Positions 19,823 to 27,238 of a stretch of 43,027 nt of DNA are shown here, piece by piece. Position 1 is the first letter of the stretch; every line of letters starts with the position of its first letter. The stretch is from the NCBI RefSeq assembly GCF_900115605.1, contig NZ_FOXC01000024.1:1-43027 (forward strand), in the 5' to 3' direction. Source of the stretch: Halolactibacillus halophilus (GTDB lineage: Bacteria; Bacillota; Bacilli; Bacillales; Amphibacillaceae). The position numbers and the translations under genes were made by a program. The notes under the pieces are model-generated. The model did not search any database. It saw nothing but the letters and a program-made list of their open reading frames with translations, and was not told the DNA's origin.

Positions 19823-20524
19823 CTACCACTCAATTTCATCTACTGAACGTGGGCGTGGATTTTCGACAATTTCTTTTACTTTCGCATCATGGATATAAAT
19901 AACTCTGTCTGCCATCGGCGCTATTTGACCGTTGTGCGTAATGACAATGACGGTTGTATTAAAGTCACGCGCTGTCTTTTGCAGAAGGCGTAGAATCTGT
20001 TTCCCTGTCTCAATATCTAAAGCACCTGTTGGTTCATCACATAATAACAATTTTGGATTTTTCGCGAGGGCTCTTGCAATCGCCACCCGTTGCTGTTCAC
20101 CACCGGAGAGTTGAGCTGGGAAATTATCACGTCGATCGGTTAAACCAACACTTTCCATTACCTCATCAACATCGAGCGCGTCCGGTGAAATTTGACTAGC
20201 CAGTTCAATATTCTCTCGTGCTGTTAAATTTGGCACTAGATTGTAAAATTGAAACACAAATCCGACATCGTCACGACGATAAGTTGTGAGTTGTTTCTTT
20301 GAATATTGACTAATATCATTATTCTCGACATATATGTGGCCCTCATCTGGTGAGTCCATGCCACCTAAAATATTTAATACTGTTGATTTCCCTGCTCCAC
20401 TCGGCCCTAAAATGACCGCAAATTGTCCTTGTTCTACATCAAAGCTAATACCATTATTTGCGACAATGGTATTTTCTCCCATTGTATAACGCTTAAATTC
20501 ATCTACTACACGTACATAACTCAC
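19823..20524 (-). CDS. ABC transporter ATP-binding protein, MacB/LolD type
   Basis: This cytoplasmic ATPase partners the FtsX permease immediately downstream. All motifs are present in order: Walker A GPSGAGKS (about residue 37), Q-loop VFQFYNLVPNL, signature LSGGEQQR (about 138), Walker B LLLCDEPTGALD and the switch His in VIVITHN. At 233 residues it has the usual size. The start is a GTG at 20524, 8 nt after GGGGGG. Transcription probably starts near 20696 from a promoter overlapped by the palindrome at 20706-20728, giving a leader of about 170 nt in which I see no known element. Confidence 0.93.
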   Translation of the reverse strand: MSYVRVVDEFKRYTMGENTIVANNGISFDVEQGQFAVILGPSGAGKSTVLNILGGMDSPDEGHIYVENNDISQYSKKQLTTYRRDDVGFVFQFYNLVPNLTARENIELASQISPDALDVDEVMESVGLTDRRDNFPAQLSGGEQQRVAIARALAKNPKLLLCDEPTGALDIETGKQILRLLQKTARDFNTTVIVITHNGQIAPMADRVIYIHDAKVKEIVENPRPRSVDEIEW

Positions 20525-20681
20525 GTATGTCGCCCCCCTAATTATCGTTTCTTAGCATCTTTACCTATCGAGATACTGTCAATTTTTTATATTTTTGATT
20601 TTACTTCACTTCTATAGACCACATAAATCAAACTATAACTTACACAACATATATCAAGACTTTTCATGGTGTAGAAGCTTA

Positions 20682-20731
20682 TTGCACTGTTGCTATATTT
20701 AAATTATAATAGACATAGTGTCTATTATCAA
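20682..20731. promoter_or_regulatory. Overlapping divergent promoters with a 23-bp palindromic operator
   Basis: A plus-strand promoter TTGCAC (20682-20687), 17 nt, TATAAT (20705-20710) faces tetR. A minus-strand promoter TTGATA (plus 20726-20731), 17 nt, TATAAT (plus 20703-20708) faces the ABC operon. The two -10 boxes interlock. A palindrome with 10-bp arms ATAATAGACA / TGTCTATTAT and a 3-nt centre (20706-20728) fills the minus-strand spacer. Its size is typical of TetR-family operators, so one bound dimer could block both promoters. Confidence 0.75.
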
Positions 20732-20737
20732 TCTACA

Positions 20738-20792
20738 ATGTCGGATTGTTTGTCTGAAACCCGACAATTTATACAATACTGTCGGGTATTGT
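20738..20792. repeat. Clustered TGTCGG/CCGACA half-sites in the tetR leader
   Basis: Three copies of a TGTCGG core occur at 20739-20744, 20761-20766 (inverted, within CCCGACA) and 20780-20785. The last two form an inverted repeat ACCCGACA/TGTCGGGT. An overlapping one, ACAATAC/GTATTGT, has TGTCGG as its loop. They may be extra operators or alternative RNA hairpins between promoter and tetR. Confidence 0.4.
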
Positions 20793-20849
20793 TAAGTTTT
20801 TTGACCAGGCTATTGTATTCTACTCTATAATTATTTACGAGGTGATTCT

Positions 20850-21413
20850 ATGACGAAAAGGAACGATCGTCGTGTGAAAATAACGAAAATGTTATTGCAG
20901 GACGCATTAGTTGAACTACTACAACATAAGCATATTTCTAAAATTTCAGTAACAAATTTATGCGATACGGCTAATGTGCACCGTAGTACATTTTATACCC
21001 ACTATGCTGATCAATACGATTTATTGAAACAAATCCAAGTAGACGTTGTAGCAAACATTCGTCACTATATGGAACAACAAAGCATCGATACCACTTCACC
21101 TGTTAGTAAGCAGATGTTAATCCCCATCCTAGAATACGGTAAAAAGAACGCTGATTTAATTTCGGTATTATTGAGCGACCATTGTGACGATACATTAGAA
21201 ATTGAAATCATGCGCTTTGTGAATGTTATCTCACTCACACATTTAAATCAGTATGATGATGAGATGAAGGCGTATATTACTTTATTTGGTGTGAGTGGCA
21301 GTATGGCCATTTTAAAAGAATGGTTAAAAAATGATACGAAACAATCAACAGAGGCTTTAGCTGAACTTATTTTTCAACTAACAGAAAACGGCGCATATTA
21401 CCGCAATCACTAA
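20850..21413 (+). CDS. TetR/AcrR-family transcriptional regulator
   Basis: This 187-residue protein has an N-terminal TetR helix-turn-helix: KITKMLLQDALVELLQHKHI, then ISVTNLCDTANVHRSTFYTHYADQYDLL (about residues 30-57 hold the recognition helix). The C-terminal ligand domain is divergent and gives no clue to the inducer. It is transcribed away from the FtsX/ATPase operon, with a palindromic operator between them, so it probably represses that operon and itself. The start ATG at 20850 has ACGAGGTG upstream. Its leader of about 130 nt holds the TGTCGG repeats. Confidence 0.9.
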   Translation: MTKRNDRRVKITKMLLQDALVELLQHKHISKISVTNLCDTANVHRSTFYTHYADQYDLLKQIQVDVVANIRHYMEQQSIDTTSPVSKQMLIPILEYGKKNADLISVLLSDHCDDTLEIEIMRFVNVISLTHLNQYDDEMKAYITLFGVSGSMAILKEWLKNDTKQSTEALAELIFQLTENGAYYRNH

Positions 21414-21497
21414 TATGGGACTTGTTATATGCCCTTTCTCGATTCCAATGTTTATTTTTCCCTTTTACGGGAATACTAAACTAGCTACATAAATGAC

Positions 21498-21577
21498 GCG
21501 TATGCTTAAACAGTCAACACGATTGATCTTATTCTTACTTTTACACGCACTGTTTTAGCATCGCGCTTTTTTTGTGG
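21498..21577 (+). terminator. Large hairpin with U-tract just before the PTS gene (terminator or attenuator)
   Basis: Arms ATGCTTAAACAGT and ACTGTTTTAGCAT (one mismatch), extended by GCG/CGC, enclose a loop of about 34 nt. Seven U residues follow, ending about 25 nt before the PTS start codon at 21603. It could end the tetR transcript. A possible weak promoter (TTTACG, 16 nt, TACATA, about 21466-21493) lies upstream of it, so it may instead attenuate the PTS gene. No LicT/GlcT-type RAT consensus was found. Confidence 0.6.
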
Positions 21578-21602
21578 ACTATACTTTTTGGAGGAGATAA
21601 AC

Positions 21603-23210
21603 ATGAAAGGGAAGGTAATGGACACCTTGCAAACGCTTGGACGTACATTTATGTTGCCAATCGCACTATTACCAGCAGCGGGTATTATGCTGGGGATTGG
21701 GGCATCTTTTACAGGTGATGCGTTCGTTAGTTTGTATGGACTAGAAAACATTTTAGGTGAGGGTACAGTCTTAAATGGCTTTCTGTCAATTTTAAGTGAC
21801 TCTGGTGGGGTTATTTTTGGTAACTTACCACTCTTCTTTGCAATTGCTGTTGGGCTCGGTGTGGCAAAACAAGCAAAAGAGGTTGCTGCACTTTCAGCTG
21901 CGGTTGGTTATTTTATGATGTATGCCTCAATGACAAGTACCATCGATAACTTCCGTGATATTGATACTTTAAATGAAACAGCGGGATTAGTCGGTTCTGT
22001 CGTTGGTTTTGATAACACACTCAATATGGGTGTATTTGGTGGTATTATCATTGGTCTGATTGTTGCTTACTTACACAATCGTTTCTATAAGATTGAATTA
22101 CCAGATGCTTTGTCATTCTTCTCAGGTACACGTTTCGTGCCAATCATTTCAGCCTTCACCGCTGTCTTTGTTGGTATTGTTATGGCATTCTTATGGCCAT
22201 TTGCCGGTGCTGGTATTGCTTGGTTGGGTGAGGCTGTTGCCGACTTAGGTTATGTTGGGACATTCTTGTACGGCTTCATTTATCGTGCATTGATCCCGCT
22301 TGGCTTGCACCACGTATTTTATTTACCGTTCTGGCAAACAGCCCTTGGTGGTGTCGCAGAAGTTGCAGGTCAGACTGTTGAAGGGGCACAAAATATTCTC
22401 TTCGCTCAGCTTGCAGCTGGTGAACCGATTGACCCTGAGGCTGCGAAATTCTTTAGTGGTATGTTCCCATTCATGATCTTTGGTTTCCCTGCCGCTGCCT
22501 TTGCAATGTATCAAGCCGCGCGGGAAGATCGTAAAAAAGATGTTAAAGGTTTAATGGTATCCGCTTCATTAACATCAATATTCACTGGTATTACTGAACC
22601 AATTGAGTTCTCATTCTTATTTGCCTCACCATTTTTATACTTTGGTGTACACGTCGTACTAGGGGCGTTCTCATTCGTGCTGATGCATATGCTTGAAGTC
22701 GGGGTCGGTTTAACGTTCTCCGGTGGTTTACTCGACTTTATCTTCTACGGTATTTTACCGGGGCAATCGATGACAAACTGGATTCCTGTCGTCATTGTCG
22801 GTATCATTTATGGGTTTGTGTATTATTTCGTCTTCCGCTTCTTCATCAACAAATTCGATTTGAAAACACCAGGTCGTGAAGAAGGCGATACAGAATCTAA
22901 ACTGTATACAAAGCAAGATTATAAAGATAAAAAAGCCGGCGAAAACACTGGTAACGCAACAGATGAAATGTCTAAAGATATCATAGAAGGTTTAGGTGGC
23001 GAAGGCAACTTAAACGACGTCAGCAACTGTGCCACACGTCTACGTGTGAATGTTAAAGACGGTGAAAAAGTTGATCAACCGTTACTTAAATCAACAGGTG
23101 CTGCCGGTGTTATGGTAAAAGGCAATAACGTCCAAGTCATTTATGGACCTAAAGTGGCGAATATTAAATCAAACATTGATGAATATCGTCAAGCACAGAA
23201 AAAAGAGTAA
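21603..23210 (+). CDS. PTS sugar permease, IICB component, glucose/maltose/N-acetylglucosamine family
   Basis: This membrane permease and phosphotransferase imports and phosphorylates a sugar. The IIC domain (about residues 1-400) opens LGRTFMLPIALLPAAGIMLG and includes HHVFYLPFWQTALGG and GITEPIEFSFLFASPFLYF. A linker and the IIB domain follow, with the phosphocysteine in NCATRLRVNVKDG near residue 480. There is no IIA domain, so phosphate must come from a separate IIA; the BglP protein encoded nearby ends in one. The substrate cannot be fixed (glucose, maltose or GlcNAc are possible). I start at ATG 21603, after GGAGGAG, rather than the in-frame TTG at 21588. A terminator follows at 23224-23262. 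Confidence 0.9.
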   Translation: MKGKVMDTLQTLGRTFMLPIALLPAAGIMLGIGASFTGDAFVSLYGLENILGEGTVLNGFLSILSDSGGVIFGNLPLFFAIAVGLGVAKQAKEVAALSAAVGYFMMYASMTSTIDNFRDIDTLNETAGLVGSVVGFDNTLNMGVFGGIIIGLIVAYLHNRFYKIELPDALSFFSGTRFVPIISAFTAVFVGIVMAFLWPFAGAGIAWLGEAVADLGYVGTFLYGFIYRALIPLGLHHVFYLPFWQTALGGVAEVAGQTVEGAQNILFAQLAAGEPIDPEAAKFFSGMFPFMIFGFPAAAFAMYQAAREDRKKDVKGLMVSASLTSIFTGITEPIEFSFLFASPFLYFGVHVVLGAFSFVLMHMLEVGVGLTFSGGLLDFIFYGILPGQSMTNWIPVVIVGIIYGFVYYFVFRFFINKFDLKTPGREEGDTESKLYTKQDYKDKKAGENTGNATDEMSKDIIEGLGGEGNLNDVSNCATRLRVNVKDGEKVDQPLLKSTGAAGVMVKGNNVQVIYGPKVANIKSNIDEYRQAQKKE

Positions 23211-23223
23211 TTGAAAGAACATG

Positions 23224-23262
23224 ACAAGCCCCGTTGATACGTAATATATCAACGGGGCTTGT
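23224..23262. terminator. Bidirectional terminator between convergent genes
   Basis: A perfect 16-bp stem (arms ACAAGCCCCGTTGATA and its complement) with a 7-nt loop and T-rich flank lies between the PTS gene (plus) and the membrane-protein gene at 23292-23729 (minus). Confidence 0.9.
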
Positions 23263-23291
23263 TTCGTTTCACTAAATCAACTTGATAACAA

Positions 23292-23729
23292 TCAGTATAT
23301 AAGTATGACCAAGAAATATGTGAAAAAAGTCCAAATGGCACTTTTAACTAACTTTTCCCGCCATGATTTAATACAATCACCTTGTGTAAACGACTCAGGC
23401 ACACTTTCAACCAGTTCCTTTCTTGTCATGAAAAAATCCCAGGCGATATGCCCAATAAGGAAAGTTGCATTAGTCTGAAATGCGATTATTCTTGCCGAAG
23501 AATCTAGAAAAGGCGTATTAAACAAGTAGTGACATGCAAATATACCCCACAGTCCAATATAGCCAATTAGCTGATAAACGGCTGTTTTCTGGGAAGGCAA
23601 AAAGGATTGTTCGACTTTGTCCAGCTGTAATCTTTTCATTAATACAAGGTCTTCACCTATGCGCATGATATATATTGAGTTCATAATCTGTACCGTAACA
23701 GACACCGCAAAGAGTAACATCTCTCTCAT
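23292..23729 (-). CDS. Unrecognised four-helix membrane protein
   Basis: This 145-residue protein has about four hydrophobic segments: MLLFAVSVTVQIMNSIYIM at the N terminus, LIGYIGLWGIFACHYLF near 55-70, a weaker one near 85-100, and SAIWTFFTYFLVILIY at the very C terminus. The loops are polar and mixed in charge. I do not recognise the family. The ATG at 23729 has AAGGAC at fair spacing. It lies 50 nt downstream of another orphan membrane protein on the same strand, so the two probably form a unit, and it converges on the PTS gene across a shared terminator. Confidence 0.7.
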   Translation of the reverse strand: MREMLLFAVSVTVQIMNSIYIMRIGEDLVLMKRLQLDKVEQSFLPSQKTAVYQLIGYIGLWGIFACHYLFNTPFLDSSARIIAFQTNATFLIGHIAWDFFMTRKELVESVPESFTQGDCIKSWREKLVKSAIWTFFTYFLVILIY

Positions 23730-23779
23730 ATTTACACGTCCTTCTGTTCCAAATTAGCCTTTGCTACTTGAACAAGTAA

Positions 23780-24358
23780 TTACTCTATTCGATGTTTAAG
23801 CAAGAGGGTTGGTATCAATAACAATATTGCCACAAACCATAAACCAACATACAACACCGGCGTATCTTTTCTTAGAAATACTTCAACTGCATAAATCAAG
23901 ATCACTGCTAAACCAAACGTTAAAACAGTTGGCATCTGTTTAAACGAGATAACGTGAACCATCTGCCATTGATTCCTAATAGCTAAGTATATTATAAAAA
24001 TAGCCAGGTTTATTGGAACGAATACTAAGAAATCTAATTTCCTATATATAACAGCACTAATAATCAAAAGTAAAAATAATAAGATGACATGGGTGGTTTG
24101 TTTACTTACATATCGAATAATATAAAGGTGGTTAATAGCTTGGATTGATTCATTGTTATAAGAAGTGGCGATTTGATCTATCGCTGATTGAATCGTTCCT
24201 CTATTATACCAAGAGACGCTCTTATAGTCTTTCATCATCATGTACCGATTCATTCGATACTCAACTATTAATGATAGTATAAACATCAAGATAATCCACC
24301 ATTGCAGTCTTAACTGGTTTAATGCCATCCAAGCAAAATGAACAAAAAAAGCCATCAC
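23780..24358 (-). CDS. Unrecognised multi-pass membrane protein
   Basis: This 192-residue protein has one N-terminal helix (WIILMFILSLIVEY, about 20-35) and a polar stretch of about 60 residues containing SWYNRGTIQSAIDQIATSY. Four close helices then run to the C terminus, including VILLFLLLIISAVIY and VGLWFVAILLLIPTLLL. No family is recognised. The start is either GTG at 24358 or ATG at 24355, and neither has a clear ribosome binding site. The 197-nt gap upstream (24359-24555) has no promoter I trust and only very short frames, so it may be decayed sequence or a long leader from the HTH gene. Confidence 0.65.
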   Translation of the reverse strand: MMAFFVHFAWMALNQLRLQWWIILMFILSLIVEYRMNRYMMMKDYKSVSWYNRGTIQSAIDQIATSYNNESIQAINHLYIIRYVSKQTTHVILLFLLLIISAVIYRKLDFLVFVPINLAIFIIYLAIRNQWQMVHVISFKQMPTVLTFGLAVILIYAVEVFLRKDTPVLYVGLWFVAILLLIPTLLLKHRIE

Positions 24359-24555
24359 TTTAATGAAACTATCTAGAGATGAAAGAAGATTAGGACAAAA
24401 AATATACTATTTGATATCAGTAACCTCTTAGCTTTTTGGTGCACCTTATCAACTCCAGCTCACTCATTTCCTTTCGAATTCACACATAGTTTAACCATTG
24501 GAAAATAACGCCTCCACCATTTTCACGCATGATTAATGTGCCTGTTATCTTGGAC

Positions 24556-24789
24556 TTAACCGTGTTTTACCACCGTTTCACTGTCATCCTCGATAAATTC
24601 AAATAAATCACCTGGCTGACACTTTAAGATGTGACACAACTTGTTCAGCGTTTCAAAGCGTACGCCCTTCATTTTACCTGTCTTTAAGTTAGATAGATTG
24701 ACATTTGTCATCTCAGCCTGTTTAGCTAAATCGTTCAAAGACATTTTTCTATCTGCCATCACTCGATCGAGTCTAATAATAATCGCCAT
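24556..24789 (-). CDS. Cro/CI-type helix-turn-helix regulator, YozG-like
   Basis: This 77-residue protein is essentially one HTH_3 domain: MAIIIRLDRVMADRKMSLND, then LAKQAEMTNVNLSNLKTGK (recognition helix) and LCHILKCQPGDLFEF. The family is known for pairing with DUF2975 membrane proteins, as here: the DUF2975 gene ends 24 nt upstream. The ATG at 24789, with GGAG 6-7 nt before it, is chosen over the longer frame from 24801. It likely controls its own operon, and a 14-bp inverted repeat lies at that promoter (25498-25532). Confidence 0.88.
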   Translation of the reverse strand: MAIIIRLDRVMADRKMSLNDLAKQAEMTNVNLSNLKTGKMKGVRFETLNKLCHILKCQPGDLFEFIEDDSETVVKHG

Positions 24790-24813
24790 ATTTATCTCCA
24801 TTCACAATATAAT

Positions 24814-25428
24814 TTATGCAATTTGATCCAGATCCTTTTGAAGAACACAACCATAATTAAATACTTCAGCAATCAAACCGATCACAACACTTATAAAAAT
24901 AATATAAAAGTTCAACGATGTAGTATTAAAAACAGCAAAATTAAATATCACGAGCGAAAAAGCGAAGTCAATTGTTGCTGGTAAGACCGCAAATAACATG
25001 CTCACAAGCGCTACCATTCGCAATCGCTTTGCATTTTTATGATAAAAAGGTGATTGTTTTGCTTTTAAGTCTTTAAATATTCTTGTAACTGTAAAGAGAA
25101 TAATCACCATTAAAAGGATTCTTACTATGTTTATTGTATAATCCAAAATAATAAGTTTTCTAATTTCCATACTTCCCTCTTCATTTAGGCGTCCATAATA
25201 ATTATAATCGATGGGATACTGTTGTTCACCATTTATAAAAAGATAATTTTGCATGCCTGTATTTACGTTTACCTGCTGGATAGTAAACGCTGAATCTTTC
25301 ATTGTACTGTACTGAAAAATATCAGTTGCATAGAATCCCATGACAAAAATAAGAATAATCCCACTAACTAAAAGAAATATCGTATCACCTTTTATTTTCT
25401 TTTGCAAAACAGTTAGATCTTGTTTCAT
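24814..25428 (-). CDS. DUF2975 family membrane protein
   Basis: This 204-residue protein has four hydrophobic segments: FLLVSGIILIFVMGFYATDIF at the N terminus (about 17-37), one near 95-115 (NIVRILLMVIILFTVTRIF), and two near 135-160 and 170-190. A 55-residue polar loop lies between helices 1 and 2. DUF2975 proteins have no settled function but are repeatedly found with a small YozG-like regulator, possibly as a membrane sensor/regulator pair. The start ATG at 25428 follows GGTGAGAG. A good promoter (25471-25498) lies about 50 nt upstream. Confidence 0.85.
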   Translation of the reverse strand: MKQDLTVLQKKIKGDTIFLLVSGIILIFVMGFYATDIFQYSTMKDSAFTIQQVNVNTGMQNYLFINGEQQYPIDYNYYGRLNEEGSMEIRKLIILDYTINIVRILLMVIILFTVTRIFKDLKAKQSPFYHKNAKRLRMVALVSMLFAVLPATIDFAFSLVIFNFAVFNTTSLNFYIIFISVVIGLIAEVFNYGCVLQKDLDQIA

Positions 25429-25470
25429 TTAACTCTCACCGCTTCCTTTTATATTTTACATTACCTCCAT

Positions 25471-25532
25471 ATAATACCATACTTTTATTCGTTTTACACT
25501 AATTATTTAAAGTAACAATTTAAATAATTAGT
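25471..25532 (-). promoter_or_regulatory. Promoter and palindromic operator of the DUF2975/HTH operon
   Basis: On the minus strand TGTAAA (plus 25493-25498), 16 nt, TATTAT (plus 25471-25476) with a TGG extension forms a promoter. Immediately upstream is a perfect inverted repeat with 14-bp arms ACTAATTATTTAAA / TTTAAATAATTAGT (25498-25511 and 25519-25532) and a 7-nt spacer, a candidate site for the HTH protein. Confidence 0.6.
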
Positions 25533-25570
25533 GAGGTCTGTTGTAAACTAACATAAATAATTGTTTGAAA

Positions 25571-25600
25571 GTTCTTGACAGCGACAATAATTCCATTAGA
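25571..25600 (+). pseudogene. Scrap resembling the tnpA start at 30399
   Basis: TTGACAGCGACAATAATTC (25575-25593) matches 30406-30424 at 17 of 19 positions, where it encodes the DSNNHS segment of a decayed IS200/IS605 transposase. It lies 5' of repeat copy C on the same strand, as expected of a deleted IS: transposase start on the left, right-end hairpin on the right. Confidence 0.4.
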
Positions 25601-25604
25601 TATA

Positions 25605-25641
25605 AAAAATTGCCCCCTGTGAATGACAGAGAGCAATTTTT
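25605..25641 (-). terminator. Terminator of the bgl operon
   Basis: A stem AAAATTGC..CTGT / ACAG..GCAATTTT with a 3+3 internal loop is followed on the minus strand by ATTTTTTATA. It lies about 95 nt beyond the bglA stop codon, after repeat copy C. Confidence 0.75.
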
Positions 25642-25660
25642 ATTAAATGTTTTATGAGCA

Positions 25661-25731
25661 TTTTATCGCTTTGGAGCGAGAAGACACCTTCTTCAAACAT
25701 TCGTGAGAATGTTTGAGGAAGGTAGTTCAAT
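25661..25731 (+). repeat. Palindromic intergenic repeat, copy C (best preserved)
   Basis: On the plus strand: TTTTATCGC, a 6-nt loop, GCGAGAAGACACCTTC, then a long hairpin with arms around TTCAAACATTC / GAATGTTTGAGGAAGGT, ending AGTTCAA. It abuts the bglA stop codon (25734). Both mini-hairpins are intact here. The layout resembles IS200/IS605 right ends. Confidence 0.7.
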
Positions 25732-25733
25732 TA

Positions 25734-27203
25734 CTAATATATATTCCCATTCTTAGCTATAAGATCTTTATACCAATAAAAAGAATCTTTCTTATATCTT
25801 TTTTTACTACCGTTTCCAAAATTATCTTGATCAACGTATATGAAACCATAGCGTTTTGACATTTCTGAAGTGCCAGAACTGATCATATCAATAGGTCCCC
25901 ACATAGTGTAACCTATGAGATTTACACCATCTTTAATAGCCAGTTGCATTTGCTCTATATGACGATTTAGAAAATCAATTCGATAAGGGTCATGAATACT
26001 ATTATCATCCTCTAAGACATCTAAAAATCCACTGCTATTTTCAAGGACAAATAAAGGTACATTATATCGGTCATAGATATGATTCAATGTATATCTAAAA
26101 CCAACAGGATCAATTTGCCATCCCCACTCGTTATGTTCTAAATGTGGATTCTTATAAACGCTCTCCACGTTACCAGGCGTCAATTCCAAAAGATTTGGTT
26201 TTGAACTTGCTATCATACTATTATAGTATGATAACCCAATGAAATCTGCCGTATTTTCTTTAATAACATTAAGATCCTCTTCAGAAATAGATAGTTCAAT
26301 ATTGTTATTTTTGAAAAAGGTCTTAGCATAATAAGGATACGACCCTTTATTTAATACATCTAAGAAAAACAAATTTTTCATTTGATTATCTTTTTGAGTA
26401 AATAAAACATCTTCGGGTACACAGGTATAAGGATAAGTAGTGAAAAATGCCACCATTGATCCCACTTGGTTATTCGAATCAATTTGATGTGCTAACTTTG
26501 TCACTTTAGCTGCTGCTACAAATTGATGATGTAAACCTTGATATACCATTTCTTTATAATTTTCTTGCCCTTCATTTAAAATACCTAAAGTCTTAACACT
26601 TTTTCGAGCACTCATATTTATTTCGTTAAATGTGATCCAATATTTCACTTTTCCTTTGTAACGTTTAAATAGGACTTCACAATATTTAACATAAAGATTA
26701 ATGAGTTTATAATTATACCAACCACCGTAATTATCTATTAACGTGACTGGCATATCAAAATGACTAATAGTAATTAAAGGTTCTATATTATTATTTAGAC
26801 ACTCATCAATTACATTATCATAAAATTTTAATGCTTCTTCATTCGGTACATCATTATCCCCATCTGGGAATACTCGCGCCCAGGAAATTGAATAACGAAA
26901 AACTTTAAATCCCATTTCAGCAAAAAGAGCAATATCTTCTTTATAGGTATTATAAAAGTTAATTCCTCGACGTTTTGGATACTTAACAGTATCATTATCT
27001 TTTTTTGCATTTTCAATTGTTTCTCTAGTTATCTCAATATGTTTTTTATCTTTTCGATCGCGTTCAGGCAAAAACTCCATACAATCAGGAACAGTTAATG
27101 TTTTACCACCTTGATTATAAGCTCCTTCGGCTTGACAAGCTGCAAGAGCGCCTCCCCACAAGAAATCTTTTGGGAATATATTCTCTGGTTTATCTTTCAT
27201 CAT
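25734..27203 (-). CDS. bglA: 6-phospho-beta-glucosidase, glycoside hydrolase family 1
   Basis: It hydrolyses phosphorylated beta-glucosides delivered by BglP. The 489-residue protein has the GH1 N-terminal signature FPKDFLWGGALAACQAEGAY, the acid/base Glu in TFNEIN (about residue 190) and the nucleophile Glu in PLFVLENSSGF (about 385). The phosphate-binding motif MSKRYGFIYVD near the C terminus marks it as 6-phospho-specific. The residue after Glu-Asn in the nucleophile signature is Ser, where Gly is usual. The start ATG at 27203 has AGGAGG 10 nt upstream; the next codon is also ATG. It is third in licT-bglP-bglA and is visibly more A+T-rich than the pur genes. Confidence 0.93.
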   Translation of the reverse strand: MMKDKPENIFPKDFLWGGALAACQAEGAYNQGGKTLTVPDCMEFLPERDRKDKKHIEITRETIENAKKDNDTVKYPKRRGINFYNTYKEDIALFAEMGFKVFRYSISWARVFPDGDNDVPNEEALKFYDNVIDECLNNNIEPLITISHFDMPVTLIDNYGGWYNYKLINLYVKYCEVLFKRYKGKVKYWITFNEINMSARKSVKTLGILNEGQENYKEMVYQGLHHQFVAAAKVTKLAHQIDSNNQVGSMVAFFTTYPYTCVPEDVLFTQKDNQMKNLFFLDVLNKGSYPYYAKTFFKNNNIELSISEEDLNVIKENTADFIGLSYYNSMIASSKPNLLELTPGNVESVYKNPHLEHNEWGWQIDPVGFRYTLNHIYDRYNVPLFVLENSSGFLDVLEDDNSIHDPYRIDFLNRHIEQMQLAIKDGVNLIGYTMWGPIDMISSGTSEMSKRYGFIYVDQDNFGNGSKKRYKKDSFYWYKDLIAKNGNIY

Positions 27204-27238
27204 ATTAGCTTTTCCTCCTCTGTTTTTAAGTGAATTTC

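Noticed and set aside
21498-21602. A GlcT/LicT RAT before the PTS IICB gene
   Set aside because: The conserved GGATTGTTACTG-type sequence seen at 29189-29218 and 30101-30127 is not present here.
24359-24555. Short minus-strand frames (16-17 codons) between the HTH gene and the 192-residue membrane protein
   Set aside because: No good ribosome binding site spacing and no recognisable sequence; mentioned only as possible decayed DNA.
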